Assembly (NCBI GenBank): GCA_023053575.1
Contig: JAKZAP010000009.1
Coordinates: forward strand, 22,487,869 to 22,551,868
DNA from: Branchinecta lynchi
Taxonomy: Eukaryota; Arthropoda; Branchiopoda; Anostraca; Branchinectidae
Length of the DNA: 64,000 bases
Direction: 5' to 3'
Notes under the pieces: generated by a model
Told to the model about the DNA's origin: nothing
The model's input: only the letters and a program-made list of their open reading frames with translations
Database searches by the model: none
Program-made: the position numbers and the translations under genes
Shown here: positions 31,535 through 41,533 of the stretch, in pieces
How the letters are laid out: each line of letters starts with the position of its first letter
Position numbering within the stretch: position 1 is the first letter of the stretch

Positions 31535-32090
31535 ACTTAATTTTATGTTTTGGCCGGTCAATCCTTGCCAGTAAAAAACATAGAGATATTCTGCCCGAAT
31601 AGGCACCGGCGACAGGACGGACGAGTCGCACTAAGCGTATTTGAATCCCTTTGTACCATATTTCACAGAGAAAATTAACAAAAAACAAGTAATTCCAAGT
31701 GATTTATTTTCTTTATGTAATAATTGTATATATTTAAGTGTTTTAGCACATTAAATGTAATGGTCGACGTACTTAATGTTATGTTGGCACTACAAGTTAG
31801 ATCAATAAAAATATCTATCTATCTAAATACACATATTTGTTCACCATCGATCACAGTTTTCTAAAGAAAATACGTAAAACTAAAACGAAAATACGTAAAA
31901 CTTAAATTTATGTTTTGGCCGGTCAATCCTTGCCAGTAAAAAACATACAGATATTCTGCCCGAATAAGAACCGGCGACAGGACGGACGAGTCGCACTAAG
32001 CGTATTTGAATCCCTTTGTACCATATTTCACAGAGAAAATTAACAAAAAACAAGTAATTCCAAGTGATTGATTTTCTTTATGTAATAATA
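31535..32090 (+). repeat. 185-bp direct duplication
   Basis: 31537-31722 and 31905-32089 are almost identical (TATGTTTTGGCCGGTCAATC through CCAAGTGATT). They are about 370 bp apart, with unique AT-rich sequence between. They lack TG..CA ends, so they are not called LTRs. Confidence 0.8.
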
Positions 32091-32879
32091 ACATGCCCAG
32101 TTTCGAGCTTCTGTCGAGAGAGCTAGGCCCCTGTCACGATGCTGAAGTGTTATTATACTTAAATGTAAACCTTAGGCCTATCATGCACCCGAGCCTTTCT
32201 TCATTCGGGGTGGCAAACTGTAAAATTTACCGAATCGGAACCCGATTTATACCGAATCTATTATATTTTTTTTCTTGAAAGCTGTAATGCAAAAAGTTGC
32301 ATAGCATGTAGTAAATCAAGTCCAAAGAGAAATTCGACGCGGCTGCCCGCTCTTCCACGACTATACTTTCAACGATACGCAGGGACGTCATTCGTCTTTT
32401 ATCTTTCGCGGGGGGGGGGGCCAGTTTTGCTAACTAGACCTAGCAACTGAAAAAAAAAGGAGAACCACTCTGGAAACAGGCCTCCGACTCATAGAACACC
32501 CCCGAAAGGGCACGTACCTTGTTTATTGCTAGGGCAGTAATCTCACTGAGGAGTGCCCACGAAAATGCAAAAAGAACCACCTTCATGATTTCTAAGGAAC
32601 TCAGCCTTTAACACAGCAAGACGCCAAATTTGTCATGCAAATTTCAGACACATCTGGAGCAAAGATGAGAAAAAACATGCTTATGAGGAAGGAACCTTAC
32701 GCGCAGTTGTGGGAGATGACGTGTGTTATCACAGATTGGGAAAAATCACGAGTCTGAATGGAACAATGCCGAGACAAAATTACTGGAGTAACACGCACGA
32801 TGGAAAATTTTCAAGGACACATGCATGGTTGTATTTCCCGCATGGGAATAATTCACGTCATTGGATTATGTGATATTTT

Positions 32880-33190
32880 TCCAATCGTAAGCAATAGAAA
32901 ATAATTGAGAACGATCGTAAACAATTGTTTTTTTACGATTGAAAACAGTTGTTTACGATTTTAAACAGTTGCTTCAATTCGTTTGCAATTGTAAACAGGT
33001 ATTAACGATTGTATTTTTACGATTGAAACCGATTGTTTCCAATCGTAATTTTATGATTGTAAACAATCGTAAACAACTGTTTCCAATCGTAAACAACTGT
33101 TTCCAATCGTAAACAACTATTTCCAATCGTAAACAACTGTTTCCAATCGTAAACAACTGCTTATCGTAAAAAAAAAATATTTACGATCTT
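32880..33190. repeat. 20-bp minisatellite of palindromic units
   Basis: At least five perfect or near-perfect copies of AAACAACTGTTTCCAATCGT at 33060-33160, preceded by diverged ACGATTGTAAACAA units in both orientations from 32885. Confidence 0.85.
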
Positions 33191-33274
33191 TTCCAAATGA
33201 CTTGAATTATTTCCACACGGGTTATGTTTTATGTTCTAACATTACGAAATGGTTGAAACCAATTAACTAAAATC

Positions 33275-33385
33275 CGCTTTTAACAAAATCCCCACGGGTT
33301 TAGAAGGATTTGTAGAAACCTTTAACAAAACACCCACGGATTTAGAAGGATTTGTAGAAACCTTTAACAAAACACCCAAGAATTT
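33275..33385. repeat. Short tandem repeat, ~46-bp unit
   Basis: Two to three copies of a CCACGGNTTTAGAAGGATTTG plus TAGAAACCTTTAACAAAA unit. Confidence 0.7.
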
Positions 33386-33705
33386 GTAGAAGCCAAAAAG
33401 GCGAACAAATTTACATGAAAGGTTTTTTGACGAATGAACTTCCCACAAAATGTCTTCGGGAGCATGAGACGCATCCAAGATAAAAAATTGCCAGGCTTCA
33501 CCTTCCAGATATCTGGGCCTTCTGCACGGTCAAGCCAACCATTCCGTATCCTCATGATGGTGATGATAGCTAATGTAACTATTCTTCTTCTTCTTCTATT
33601 CTTTAATGGCATTGGGACAGCTTGGAACCGCGACCCTTTCCGCCTTCCGGTTTGTCTTCTTCTACGTTTCCTAGATGCCCTTATCAAATCTTCTTCCGCT
33701 TTCAG

Positions 33706-34140
33706 AGGCGTATTCTCGCCGTTCCCCGAGGACTCCTTGGGGAACCGAAGTAAGCGGCGAGAATAGAGGGAGTCACTCCATTCGGACTCAGCATACACGA
33801 ACAGCGAGAATACCGAGAATGCTTCCAAACTGGATTGTGTTCGAAACAAAAATATACTTGCACGAAATTAGTCTGTCCACTTTATTTTTGGTTTTATTTA
33901 TTCTATTTCTTTTTAATTAATTTTACATTGTACCAACACCAGTTAAAACTGATTCTCCACCGAATCTGAAAGGGAGTCTTTTTTTTTTATCATGGTGATG
34001 ATAATCGGAGCATTGCCCGTCCGTGGGAACTCACGAGAGTACGGGGAGTGAGTCCCCAGGACAAACAAAAACGTGTGAACTCTTCAAGTGGAGTCACTCC
34101 ATTCTAAAAATAATAAGCATAGAACATCGATAATACGCCT
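33706..34140. mobile_element. TIR family B, copy 2
   Basis: Left end AGGCGTATTCTCGCCGTTCC, right end AATACGCCT, with the interior shared with other B copies (ACATTGTACCAACACCAG, GGGGAGTGAGTCCC). 435 bp, no ORF. Confidence 0.7.
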
Positions 34141-34374
34141 CAGGTGACAATAATTGTCAATCACATTCCTTTTTCCTCCTACTCATTTCATTTGCCTGTT
34201 AATGGGCCTTCCAAATGTGTTGCAACCTCCCAGGTTGCACGAATCTGAGGTATTCAGAACACCCAGGACGTCCAGACTTTTTTGGGCTGGCTTCTTCTTC
34301 CAGATCTGTCTCGACGAAAACAGATGCCTAGAATCCGGAAGAAAAACCTCCGCCCTTCTAGCAACAATAACTAT

Positions 34375-34894
34375 GAGTGTGTTCCACCCTACTTACTGTA
34401 GTTACTACGCATCACGTCACGAATTTTGGCTTCTTGGGTCAAGGCTGGAACGCATTTTTCTATTTTCGCCAAAACATCACTCCGCGGAAAAATCCAGCCA
34501 ATCACGTTCGAGAAATCCGTAGTTACCACGCTTACTACGCTCCCGAGCGTGGTAAGCAAATAGTTACTATACTCCATAGAAGTCCAAAACACGCCAGTGA
34601 TAGTCAGGAAAAAGGAGTAAGCGTCTCCGTAACGACTCAAAATCAACGACTGAAATCCTGTGTCAACCAATCACGGCGATCTTTGGGGGCAGATGTGACA
34701 ACACTTCTGCCTTTCTTCCGCCAGGTACAGGGAGAGGCTGGAGATTTTGCATCGGCAAGGAGAGATAGTCATCAAGAGTATTTCGACAAGGTTGGAAGGC
34801 AACTTTTTTAACTTCTTTTTTTAGCAACTTTTCACGAGGTTGGAACGAAAATAGTAACTTATAGATACTCTTGTTAGAAGGGTGGAACACGCTC
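34375..34894. mobile_element. TIR family A, copy 1, with nested family G
   Basis: Ends GAGTGTGTTCCACCCTACTTAC (left) and the complement AGGGTGGAACACGCTC (right), with TAT next to both ends. It contains CGCATCACGTCACGAATT and repeated GTAGTTACTACGC/GTAACTA motifs. A family G copy (34568-34785) sits inside. A further inverted fragment of the same family follows at 34915-34999. Confidence 0.75.
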
Positions 34895-34999
34895 TATTAG
34901 TTGTTATTTTCACTCAAACATCGTGAAAAGTTACTACGCTGACCGTTCCAACCTTTTCGAAATAATAAATAATAGTAACTATTTGCTTAGTAAGCGTGT

Positions 35000-35247
35000 A
35001 ATATGTGTTGAAATGGTAAAATGAGAAATAAGGGTTAAAAGAGGGAATAAGAAAGAATATTAAAAAAAAAATAATTAAATGTAGAGATAGAGGAAAGTGT
35101 AGGTGACGCTAAATATATAGGTCGGTCATTGAAAAAAAAAAATTAAATATCAGATGTTAGGACCGTTGGCGTCACCGAGGGAAGTGGAAGCGTAGTCACC
35201 TGGCCAAATCATATTGGACAGGAAGAACGGAAAAGATGCTACGCGGC

Positions 35248-35278
<31 letters not shown>

Positions 35279-35316
35279 GTAAGCGTGGTAGCCACGATCT
35301 CTGTGACGTGTACTTT
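35000..35316. other. No gene; contains a 28-nt poly(A) run
   Basis: AT-rich. A long A-run lies at about 35250-35277. No repeat ends were recognised. Confidence 0.4.
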
Positions 35317-35651
35317 CAGAAGTTTCATACCAGATAACACGAGGATGCGAACAGATAATGCGTAACAGATAACACTTCGGATATTATCTGTCGTGTTTCA
35401 AAATGTTTTGCATAATAAGAGTTACCATCAGGAAGAACCGAAAAACCACCAAAAACTATCTGCTGAGTTTTCCGACATCATTACGATAAGTAATAAAGTC
35501 AGTAGATGCTGTTTTGGCTCTTCCTAACAAAGCTTGTTATGCATAACGTTTCATGCATAACGTTTTCAAACACAACAGATAAATCAGAAGTGTTACCTGT
35601 TACGCATTATCTGTTGAAACCGTGCATCCTCGTGTTGTTATGAAACTTCTG
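35317..35651. mobile_element. 335-bp MITE, family J
   Basis: Terminal inverted repeats of about 60 bp beginning CAGAAGTTTCATA and containing AACACGAGGATGC and ACAGATAATGCGTAACAG. The right arm is the near-perfect complement. The flanking bases show no clear target duplication. No ORF. Confidence 0.75.
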
Positions 35652-35945
35652 TCAGTGTGGTTGGCCCGATATTTAGCCGAAAATAGGACAATTCTACACT
35701 ACAGTAAGTAGGTTTGAACACCTTCAGTGTGGTGTCATTACGCTGCGAACACACGATTAGGAATTTCCAGCCGGAATTTCCACAATTTCTTGTTGAAAAA
35801 ACTGATCATGCTGCCAAAAATCTGGCAGCAATTGGTTTCCGAGAGCATCTGACCATGACCGCCTGTCCGATATTGGGTCAACGCGATTCTCCTACGTTCA
35901 TAGCGCGTAACTAAAGCTCCTGAAAAAGAAATCAGAACGACGCAT

Positions 35946-36020
35946 TTTTGGGATCCCAAAACGTAAGCGACGGGATACCTACGACTTCCTAAAGTTGTCC
36001 AGCGCGGTAACTCTCGAAGT
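35946..36020 (-). repeat. Repeat family F, 3' end fragment
   Basis: The palindrome TTTTGGGATCCCAAAA at 35946-35961 followed by CGTAAG..GGGATACCTA, the reverse-oriented terminus of family F, breaking off after about 75 bp. Confidence 0.65.
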
Positions 36021-36092
36021 ATACGGCACTTGAGCAAGCTGCATTGTTTCGACTGCGGTACTGGAGCCAAAAGAGAAAAAAAAAGTGGCTTA

Positions 36093-36304
36093 TGGTGGGT
36101 TTACACACTGCGTAAAATCCCATCGTATTTTACGCACGTTTTGAGCTTGAAAAGATTTGTAGCAATACGGATTTATTTAGATACAAAACGGACCGATTTC
36201 TCAAATACGTCTGTATTGCTAGAAATGTTTTCAAGCTCAAAACGTGCGTAAAATACGCTCGGATTTCAAAAGGCTCGGATTTTACGCAGTGTGTAAATGC
36301 ACCA
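36093..36304. mobile_element. Harbinger-type MITE
   Basis: 212 bp, ends TGGTGGGTTTACACACTGCG and complement (TGGTGCATTTACACACTGCG), with TTA duplicated at 36090-36092 and 36305-36307. A 3-bp TWA duplication is the PIF/Harbinger signature. Inner arms around ACGTTTTGAGCTTGAAAA form a second stem. Confidence 0.75.
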
Positions 36305-36306
36305 TT

Positions 36307-36672
36307 ATGGCTCACAGTGAAAATTTCCTTAAAGGACACATGAACAATAAAACCATACTTGAACACACCATGGAAAAATGTATTTACAGACATGGCCAAG
36401 GAGAGCATTCTTCTCCTAAGCGTGACGTTTTCAAAATAGGGATGTTCGTTTCTAGAGGTTTGCGCATGCAGACTCCAAGACAAAAAGCGCAATTCATTCA
36501 AATCTTGTACAGAAAATTCTTCGATACTGAAATAAGGGCAGATGCAAAATGGAGCAAAAATCGTAGCTTGGAAACACTATCTACTATTTGGATTGGGTTT
36601 TCTGCAGGCAATGTTAACGGAAGCATACAGACAGGGATGATACTTGGTACTCTTTATTCAGTTGTCCTTTAA
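36307..36672 (+). CDS. Orphan ORF with downstream poly(A) signal
   Basis: 121 codons from ATG at 36307, which overlaps the TTA target duplication of the upstream MITE. The stop at 36670-36672 is followed by AATAAA at 36765-36770. The protein is basic in the middle (KCIYRHGQGEHSSPKRD) with a moderately hydrophobic end (TIWIGFSAGNVNGSIQTG). I do not recognise the family. It could be a terminal exon (CTTAAAG near 36333 could act as an acceptor) or a chance ORF with a fortuitous signal. Confidence 0.35.
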   Translation: MAHSENFLKGHMNNKTILEHTMEKCIYRHGQGEHSSPKRDVFKIGMFVSRGLRMQTPRQKAQFIQILYRKFFDTEIRADAKWSKNRSLETLSTIWIGFSAGNVNGSIQTGMILGTLYSVVL

Positions 36673-36879
36673 CTAGTATTCCTTTAGTTTATTCTCCCTA
36701 TTTTCTTACGATCAATTTTTCTTTTTTATTGCCATCTTTGCCATCGCGTTAAGCTTTTTGTGCCAATAAACTATATTTATTAGCTTCAAAAATATTTTTG
36801 ACCCGTCGTCATTATTTTGTTTTGGAGCTACAGACTTTTGCCGGTTGATCCCAAGTGTGTCAGTCAAAAAGCGTTAACT

Positions 36880-38906
36880 TTTTTGGAAAACGTAAGTGGA
36901 GGGATACCTATGACATCGCAAAAGTTGTCCGTCCGTCCGCCCGCCAGTAAGCACGATAACTCTCGAAGGGAATGAGATATTTTTATGAAACTTGGTGTGA
37001 GGATTCTTTGGGTCAATAGTAAGGTCGAGTTTGTAGATGGGCTTTATAGCCCTATATTTAGGGGTGGGGAGGGGGTTTAAATTAAGGGGCAAACAAAATA
37101 TTTTTAAACAGCTAATGTGATAGTCGATTATGGGGTAAGAAGACATGCTGAACACGATGGTGAAAATCATTTTTTCGCCCGACAAGTAGTGCACCCGGAA
37201 TCCGTCCAAATCCGAAAAATTTGTTAAAAGCAAAAGTCTTATTTGTAGTTGATTAGATTTCGATTTAGGGGCAAGAAAGAGATGCTGAATCCATACATGA
37301 AATCATTTATTTTTACCCGGACACATAGTTCGCCCGGAATCCGGCTGAAACCGGAAAATAGTCATGATTTTATCTTTATTTGAAGTTGTTGAGGGGAGCT
37401 CGGGGTTGGATCGGACACGGGGTTGGTCTGGACACCCGCAAAACAAATATTAAAACTTGTCGCTAAAATCGGAAAAAAATACAGAACATATGCCTTCTAG
37501 TGATCTAACTTCAAAGTTTCAAGGTACTTGCTTTTCTGGCTGTGATAGAAAAAATGAAAAAATTGGTTTTCTTGAGGTAAAAGTTTTTAGCTCATGGTCG
37601 GTTAAAAAGCTGTACGCCGAAGATTAGCGATAATTGGAAGGTGATTAAATGACAATAGACAGCTTAGTAATTGGGGGGTGTAGCCTGCTTAGTATTTTCA
37701 AGCTAGACCAGTTAGTTTTTTTGTTGTACGCCATTTTGTTTTTTTAGTCAGGGTGGGGTTGGTTCGGACAGTTTTGAAGGGGTTGGTTCGGACAGTCTTT
37801 TCCTACTGATATGCCATACAAAAGCGAAACTGACTGAAAATATATAAAGATGCTATCAGAATCCTTATCGTACTATTTATTAACAGAATTAGTTTGAAAA
37901 ATGAACGCGCTATACAGAAATGGCCACCACAATCGAAGCAAAACTAGTCAGTAGAATTGTCTACAATAAAGTAAAATATTATAATTTTTATTGAATATAA
38001 TTAACTTTGCTTACGATATTTTCAAGAAGGTAAAAGAAACATGAATTCGTCCTTATGAAGTTAAATAAAGGTGAAACCAAATGTGTTTCTTATGTCGGAA
38101 AGTCGAAAGAAAAGGAGGTTCACTGAATGAAAGTTCGTTGAGGGGCTTGAAGATATTCTTTCTGCACAAAAGTGGGCCTAAAATCATCTTCCTGTAGAAT
38201 CAATTCGAGTAATCAGTCCAACTAAAGATGGACTGAACTCTGCTGATTTAAGTTTGAAGTTAGCAGCCTCTAGAATGAAGGATTTCCCCTTTAATGCAAC
38301 CTCGGCTCGTGAAACATTCGTTTTCTTTAGTTTTGTGTTTACTTTTGAGCTGCAATATTATCATTTCCACTTTTTTAACATATTTAAATAAATTCGATTA
38401 AAAAAATAATACATTACAAATAATGTCCGAACCAACCCGAGGCCTGTCCGAGTTGGTTCGGACAAATTGAAAAACTGAAACAAATGTTTACTTAAAAATC
38501 TGATGTAGAAACAAATCTGACAAAATTACCAGCTATTCTCCCAGACATTCTACTCGTTTGACAACAAAAACGATGTAAATGCGCCAAGAAATGGCGGCCT
38601 AGCAAGAAAAGGAAAATTAGTGTCCGGGTCAACCCCGAGCTCCCGTATATGTTCGATATATCGGAAGGAGATACGCTGAATTCCTCTTTGCGATTTGTTA
38701 TTTGTCGGATAAGTAGTTCCCGAAAGTTTCGATCAGTTTTGTCATGAAAAATATGACTTACAGTGGTAAACACACATGCTGAATCCATATCTGAACTTGG
38801 TTGTGAACTTCGCTATTTGGCCTTAATCTGTTTAGAGAAGACGGGACCAAATTGTCTGGATGAGACATTAAATTTTTGGGATCCCATCGACACCTTTGCT
38901 CTTGTT
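36880..38906 (-). mobile_element. Repeat family F, copy in reverse, split by a nested element
   Basis: Reverse-oriented F copy: 36880-37392 (AACGTAAGTGGAGGGATACC, then tandem units) and 38645-38906 (ending at TTTTTGGGATCCCATCG and CTTGTTTTG). Between these lies a 1.25-kb element at 37393-38644. The palindrome at its low-coordinate end is degraded (TTTTTGGAAAACG). Confidence 0.75.
37393..38644. mobile_element. TIR element with GGTTGGTTCGGACA repeats, nested in family F
   Basis: Ends GGGAGCTCGGGGTTGG-TCGGACAC and complement GTGTCCGGGTCAACCCCGAGC. The motif GGTTGGTTCGGACA (and complement GTCCGAACCAACC) recurs near both ends: 37423, 37750, 37783, 38425 and 38449. No transposase-like ORF; the interior is AT-rich. 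The target duplication is unclear. Superfamily unassigned. Confidence 0.65.
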
Positions 38907-38908
38907 TT

Positions 38909-39015
38909 GTAAGTAGTGAACTGAAAGACAAAAATGCTCCTCAGCCGGGATTTGAACCCAGGACCCCCTGCCTACAAGGCAGGCGCTCTTACCATTTGAG
39001 CTACCGAGGGGCTTT
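38909..39015 (-). mobile_element. tRNA-derived SINE, copy 1
   Basis: A tRNA-like head at 39012-38935 (minus) with A box TAGCTCAAATGG, B box GGTTCAAATCC and an anticodon arm CCTGC-CTTGTAG-GCAGG that would read as Thr(UGU). The acceptor pairs imperfectly, and the head is followed by a tail (TTTTTGTCTTTCAG, TTCACTACTTAC) shared with the other two copies. The shared tail argues for a SINE rather than a working tRNA gene. Confidence 0.75.
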
Positions 39016-39544
39016 AACTTTACCGACAACTCTGTCAAGAACAAGGGCAACATAATTCTCAATATTATTAAAATATGGTCAAGATTCCAATTTATTTTTT
39101 TCGTTTTGGTAAGCATGGTAAGCCAATAGGCTTGGGTGTCATATAATTTTGTTTTCAAATAATTTGCGTCAAACCTACGCGTCGGAAAGAGACAAGTCGA
39201 CAAGTACTAACGAGAAAGTCGCTAATTCCAAGCGCGAAATACAAGGTGCGTTTTTGACAGTTGCGCTCAATCGCTGGCAAACATTTCTGTAAGTCTTTTT
39301 GTCGCTTTCGTTAGCTATTTCTTGACCAGCTACGGCAGAACGGGAGCGAATCTAATAATTGTGATCTTGGTCAAAGAAACCTATAAAAGCTGTATTTCCT
39401 TTCCATGGCTTCTCCAAAAAGTAAAATACTGCTTGTTCGTTGTCTTCACGTTTAGTGCGGTGCTGTTACAGTACCTTGCTACAGAGCTCGGTAACTGCGT
39501 AACAGAGCAAAATAACACTAGGGAGTAAGCGCCAAGACCTATGC

Positions 39545-40135
39545 GTTCCATGCTTTGCAAACGGTTCATACTCGTAGCGCCGCCCACTACGCTTGCGGCA
39601 TTTATAGCGAGACAAACTTCCGGGTTTACAAATTTCTAGTAAAGCAAAGGTGCGGCCTGTACACACCAAGGAAACAAAGGTGGCTGTATCATTTTTTTTG
39701 CAATGTTCAGAATATGAAGCTATCGGAACCAACATTGGTGAACGACTCAATGAGTTTCAGTAGGGACGTTCTCTATCGCTAGTGGTGCTAGTGTCGCTGC
39801 TATTCCAGTGTGTGTCACTTTTTTCAAACCTTGGCGCTACGCCCCAGCTTTATTTTGATATACTGCGTCACAGCGACACTAGCACAACTAGCGATCGTGA
39901 ACCTCCCTACTGAAATTCAATCAGTCGTGCACCAGCGTTGGCTGAAATAACTTCATATTCTGAACACAGCAAAAAAAAGATATGACCTCCACTGTTTCCT
40001 CGATGTGGGCAGACCGCATCTTAGCTTTTGCCAGAAATTTATAAATCCACAAGTTTGTCTCGCTTTAAATGCCGCAAGCTTAGTGGGCGGCACTATGAGC
40101 ATGGCCAGTTCGCGAAGCAAGGAAAGCATATGTCT
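39545..40135. mobile_element. 590-bp foldback element, family K
   Basis: Left arm (39550-39830) and right arm (39840-40130) are near complements: GTAGCGCCGCCCACTACGCTTGCGGCATTT faces its complement at 40072-40098, and CGCTAGTGGTGCTAGTGTCGC faces GCGACACTAGCACAACTAGCG at 39873. The short loop makes almost the whole unit one hairpin. No ORF. Confidence 0.8.
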
Positions 40136-40159
40136 TGGCACAGCTCTCTATTGTTCTTT

Positions 40160-40215
40160 TGCACTGACATGAAGGAGACCTTTGTCAGAAGGGCTGAAAT
40201 AAAGTAGCTGCAGCT
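40160..40215 (+). ncRNA. Degraded Penelope-like end, copy 4
   Basis: TGACATGAAGGAGACCTTTG, TCAGAAGGGCTGAAATA resembles the hammerhead-like consensus of the other copies, but the core is altered. Confidence 0.35.
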
Positions 40216-40477
40216 ATTTCGACTGAGCGTAACTAATAGCTGTCGAAAACAACATTTCATTTGCAGAGTTACAGACCGCGAAAGCAAAAACGACTTTATC
40301 AGTTATGATCTACAGACAGTAGCACCCAAAAACGCACCTACTGATATTTTCGAAATGCCATCTTTCTGAACCTTTTTATCGTGAAAACGTCCTTTCTACA
40401 GTATGAGTTGTGAGACTGTGCACATTAATCGACCCATAAGTCAATTTGAAGGGTTCTTCCACCGCATCCGCAATTTT

Positions 40478-40741
40478 ATAAGTGGTGAACTGAAGGACAA
40501 AAATGCTCCTCACCCGGGATTTGAACCCAAGACCATCTGCTTACACGGCAGGCGTTCTTACCATTTGAGCTACCGAGGGGCTTGTGAACAGAGTTCGCAA
40601 ACTACTACACTAGTCTGGTAGAAATCGGCCATAGGAACAGTGATCGCGCTCAAAGGCAAATTCATCTAACCAGTTCACAGCCCCATGTCACGGAAATTTA
40701 ATAACACTCAGATGGCACTTTAAACAAGCGACTTGTACCGT
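40478..40741 (-). mobile_element. tRNA-derived SINE, copy 2, with extended 5' region
   Basis: tRNA-like head at 40581-40504 (A box TAGCTCAAATGG, B box GGTTCAAATCC) and tail ending ACTTATAAAA. About 160 bp upstream of the head (40582-40741) is shared with copy 3, which is unusual because SINEs normally begin at the tRNA 5' end. Confidence 0.7.
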
Positions 40742-40900
40742 ACCAATAAACCAGAAATAATTTTTTCGAATTTAGTTTTGAAGTCCAGGACTCCATTATC
40801 GGAGCCACATAGACAACACAGGATCCACAAGGCCGGGTCTCATGTACAATATCAAGTCACGGTACAAGTCCCTTGTGTAAAGTGCCATCTATTGTTATTA
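40701..40900. repeat. Inverted repeat abutting the SINE
   Basis: Arm AGATGGCACTTTAAACAAGC plus GACTTGTACCGT (40710-40741) is complementary, with four mismatches over 32 bp, to 40859-40890; a weaker match extends each arm to about 41 bp. A similar but shorter pair (GGGACTTGTAACC/GGTACAAGTCCC) accompanies SINE copy 3 near 56565-56620. It may be the end of a MITE carrying the tRNA-like unit. Confidence 0.65.
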
Positions 40901-40952
40901 TGGCTATTTTTCTAACAGTATGGGAAATGCAATGGCTAGGGTCACTCGTAAG

Positions 40953-41272
40953 CAGGGGCGTCACAACTAGGGGGGGGGGAGCCCCCCCCCCCCGGATGTT
41001 GTCGGCCAGTCGGTATAAGAATAGCCGAGTCGGCGCGAAGCGCCGCGACTTTTCGTAAAAACAGTAAATTTTTTTCTTGGAAACGATCGACTTTTTTTTA
41101 AATAGTCGGTTTCTTATAAAAACAGTCGATTTTTCTTAAAATAGTAGTTTTTCTTAAAATCAGCCGATTTTTCGTCAACAAAGTCGTTTTTTCTCAATAA
41201 TAGTCCTTTTTATCTGCAAAAATAGTCGGTAAATACCCCCCTCCCCCCCAAACATTACTAGTAACGCCTCTG
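40953..41272. mobile_element. hAT-type MITE with poly-G/poly-C ends
   Basis: 320 bp, left CAGGGGCGTCAC, right complement of CAGAGGCGTTAC, flanked by CTCGTAAG and CTCCTAAC (6 of 8 matching; a diverged 8-bp duplication). The interior holds GGCCAGTCGGTA and GCGCGAAGCGCCGCG, shared with 46316-46570. It lies in the 3' flank of MRPS26. Confidence 0.75.
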
Positions 41273-41350
41273 CTCCTAACCGTTCGGATGATTGCTTTTA
41301 GTCCATCTAGAAAAGTAACACTTTTATAATCAGACTTACTTCAATACAGG

Positions 41351-41533
41351 TTAAGAGTTCATGGCTTCTAATTGGGTAATTTGCCCTACAGGAACCTTAA
41401 TATCAAATCCTGTTGTTCCGATATATTTGTTTCCATCCTTATCCAGGGCGTAGTTAGGCTCTACGGGATTGGCCAAGGCCTCTTCAATGGCTTTCTCTAA
41501 GGTCTCTGCTGTGATAAGGGTTTTTGAAAGGTC
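41351..41533 (-). CDS. MRPS26: MRPS26 last coding exon
   Basis: Acceptor TTGTCTTTTCAG (AG at 41535-41534). 60 residues plus TAA at 41353-41351. Contains the conserved TAETLEKAIEEAL helix followed by a lineage-specific NYALDKDGNKYIGTTG tail. Confidence 0.87.
   Translation of the reverse strand, partial: DLSKTLITAETLEKAIEEALANPVEPNYALDKDGNKYIGTTGFDIKVPVGQITQLEAMNS

Noticed and set aside
31537..32089. LTRs of a small retrotransposon
   Set aside because: No TG..CA ends, no target duplication, and only about 180 bp between the copies.
33060..33160. 20-bp repeats as a CRISPR array
   Set aside because: Directly abutting copies without spacers; a minisatellite.
38935..39012. Functional tRNA-Thr(UGU) gene
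   Set aside because: Acceptor stem has a mismatch, and the same head occurs twice more with decayed anticodons and a shared non-tRNA tail, so it is a SINE.
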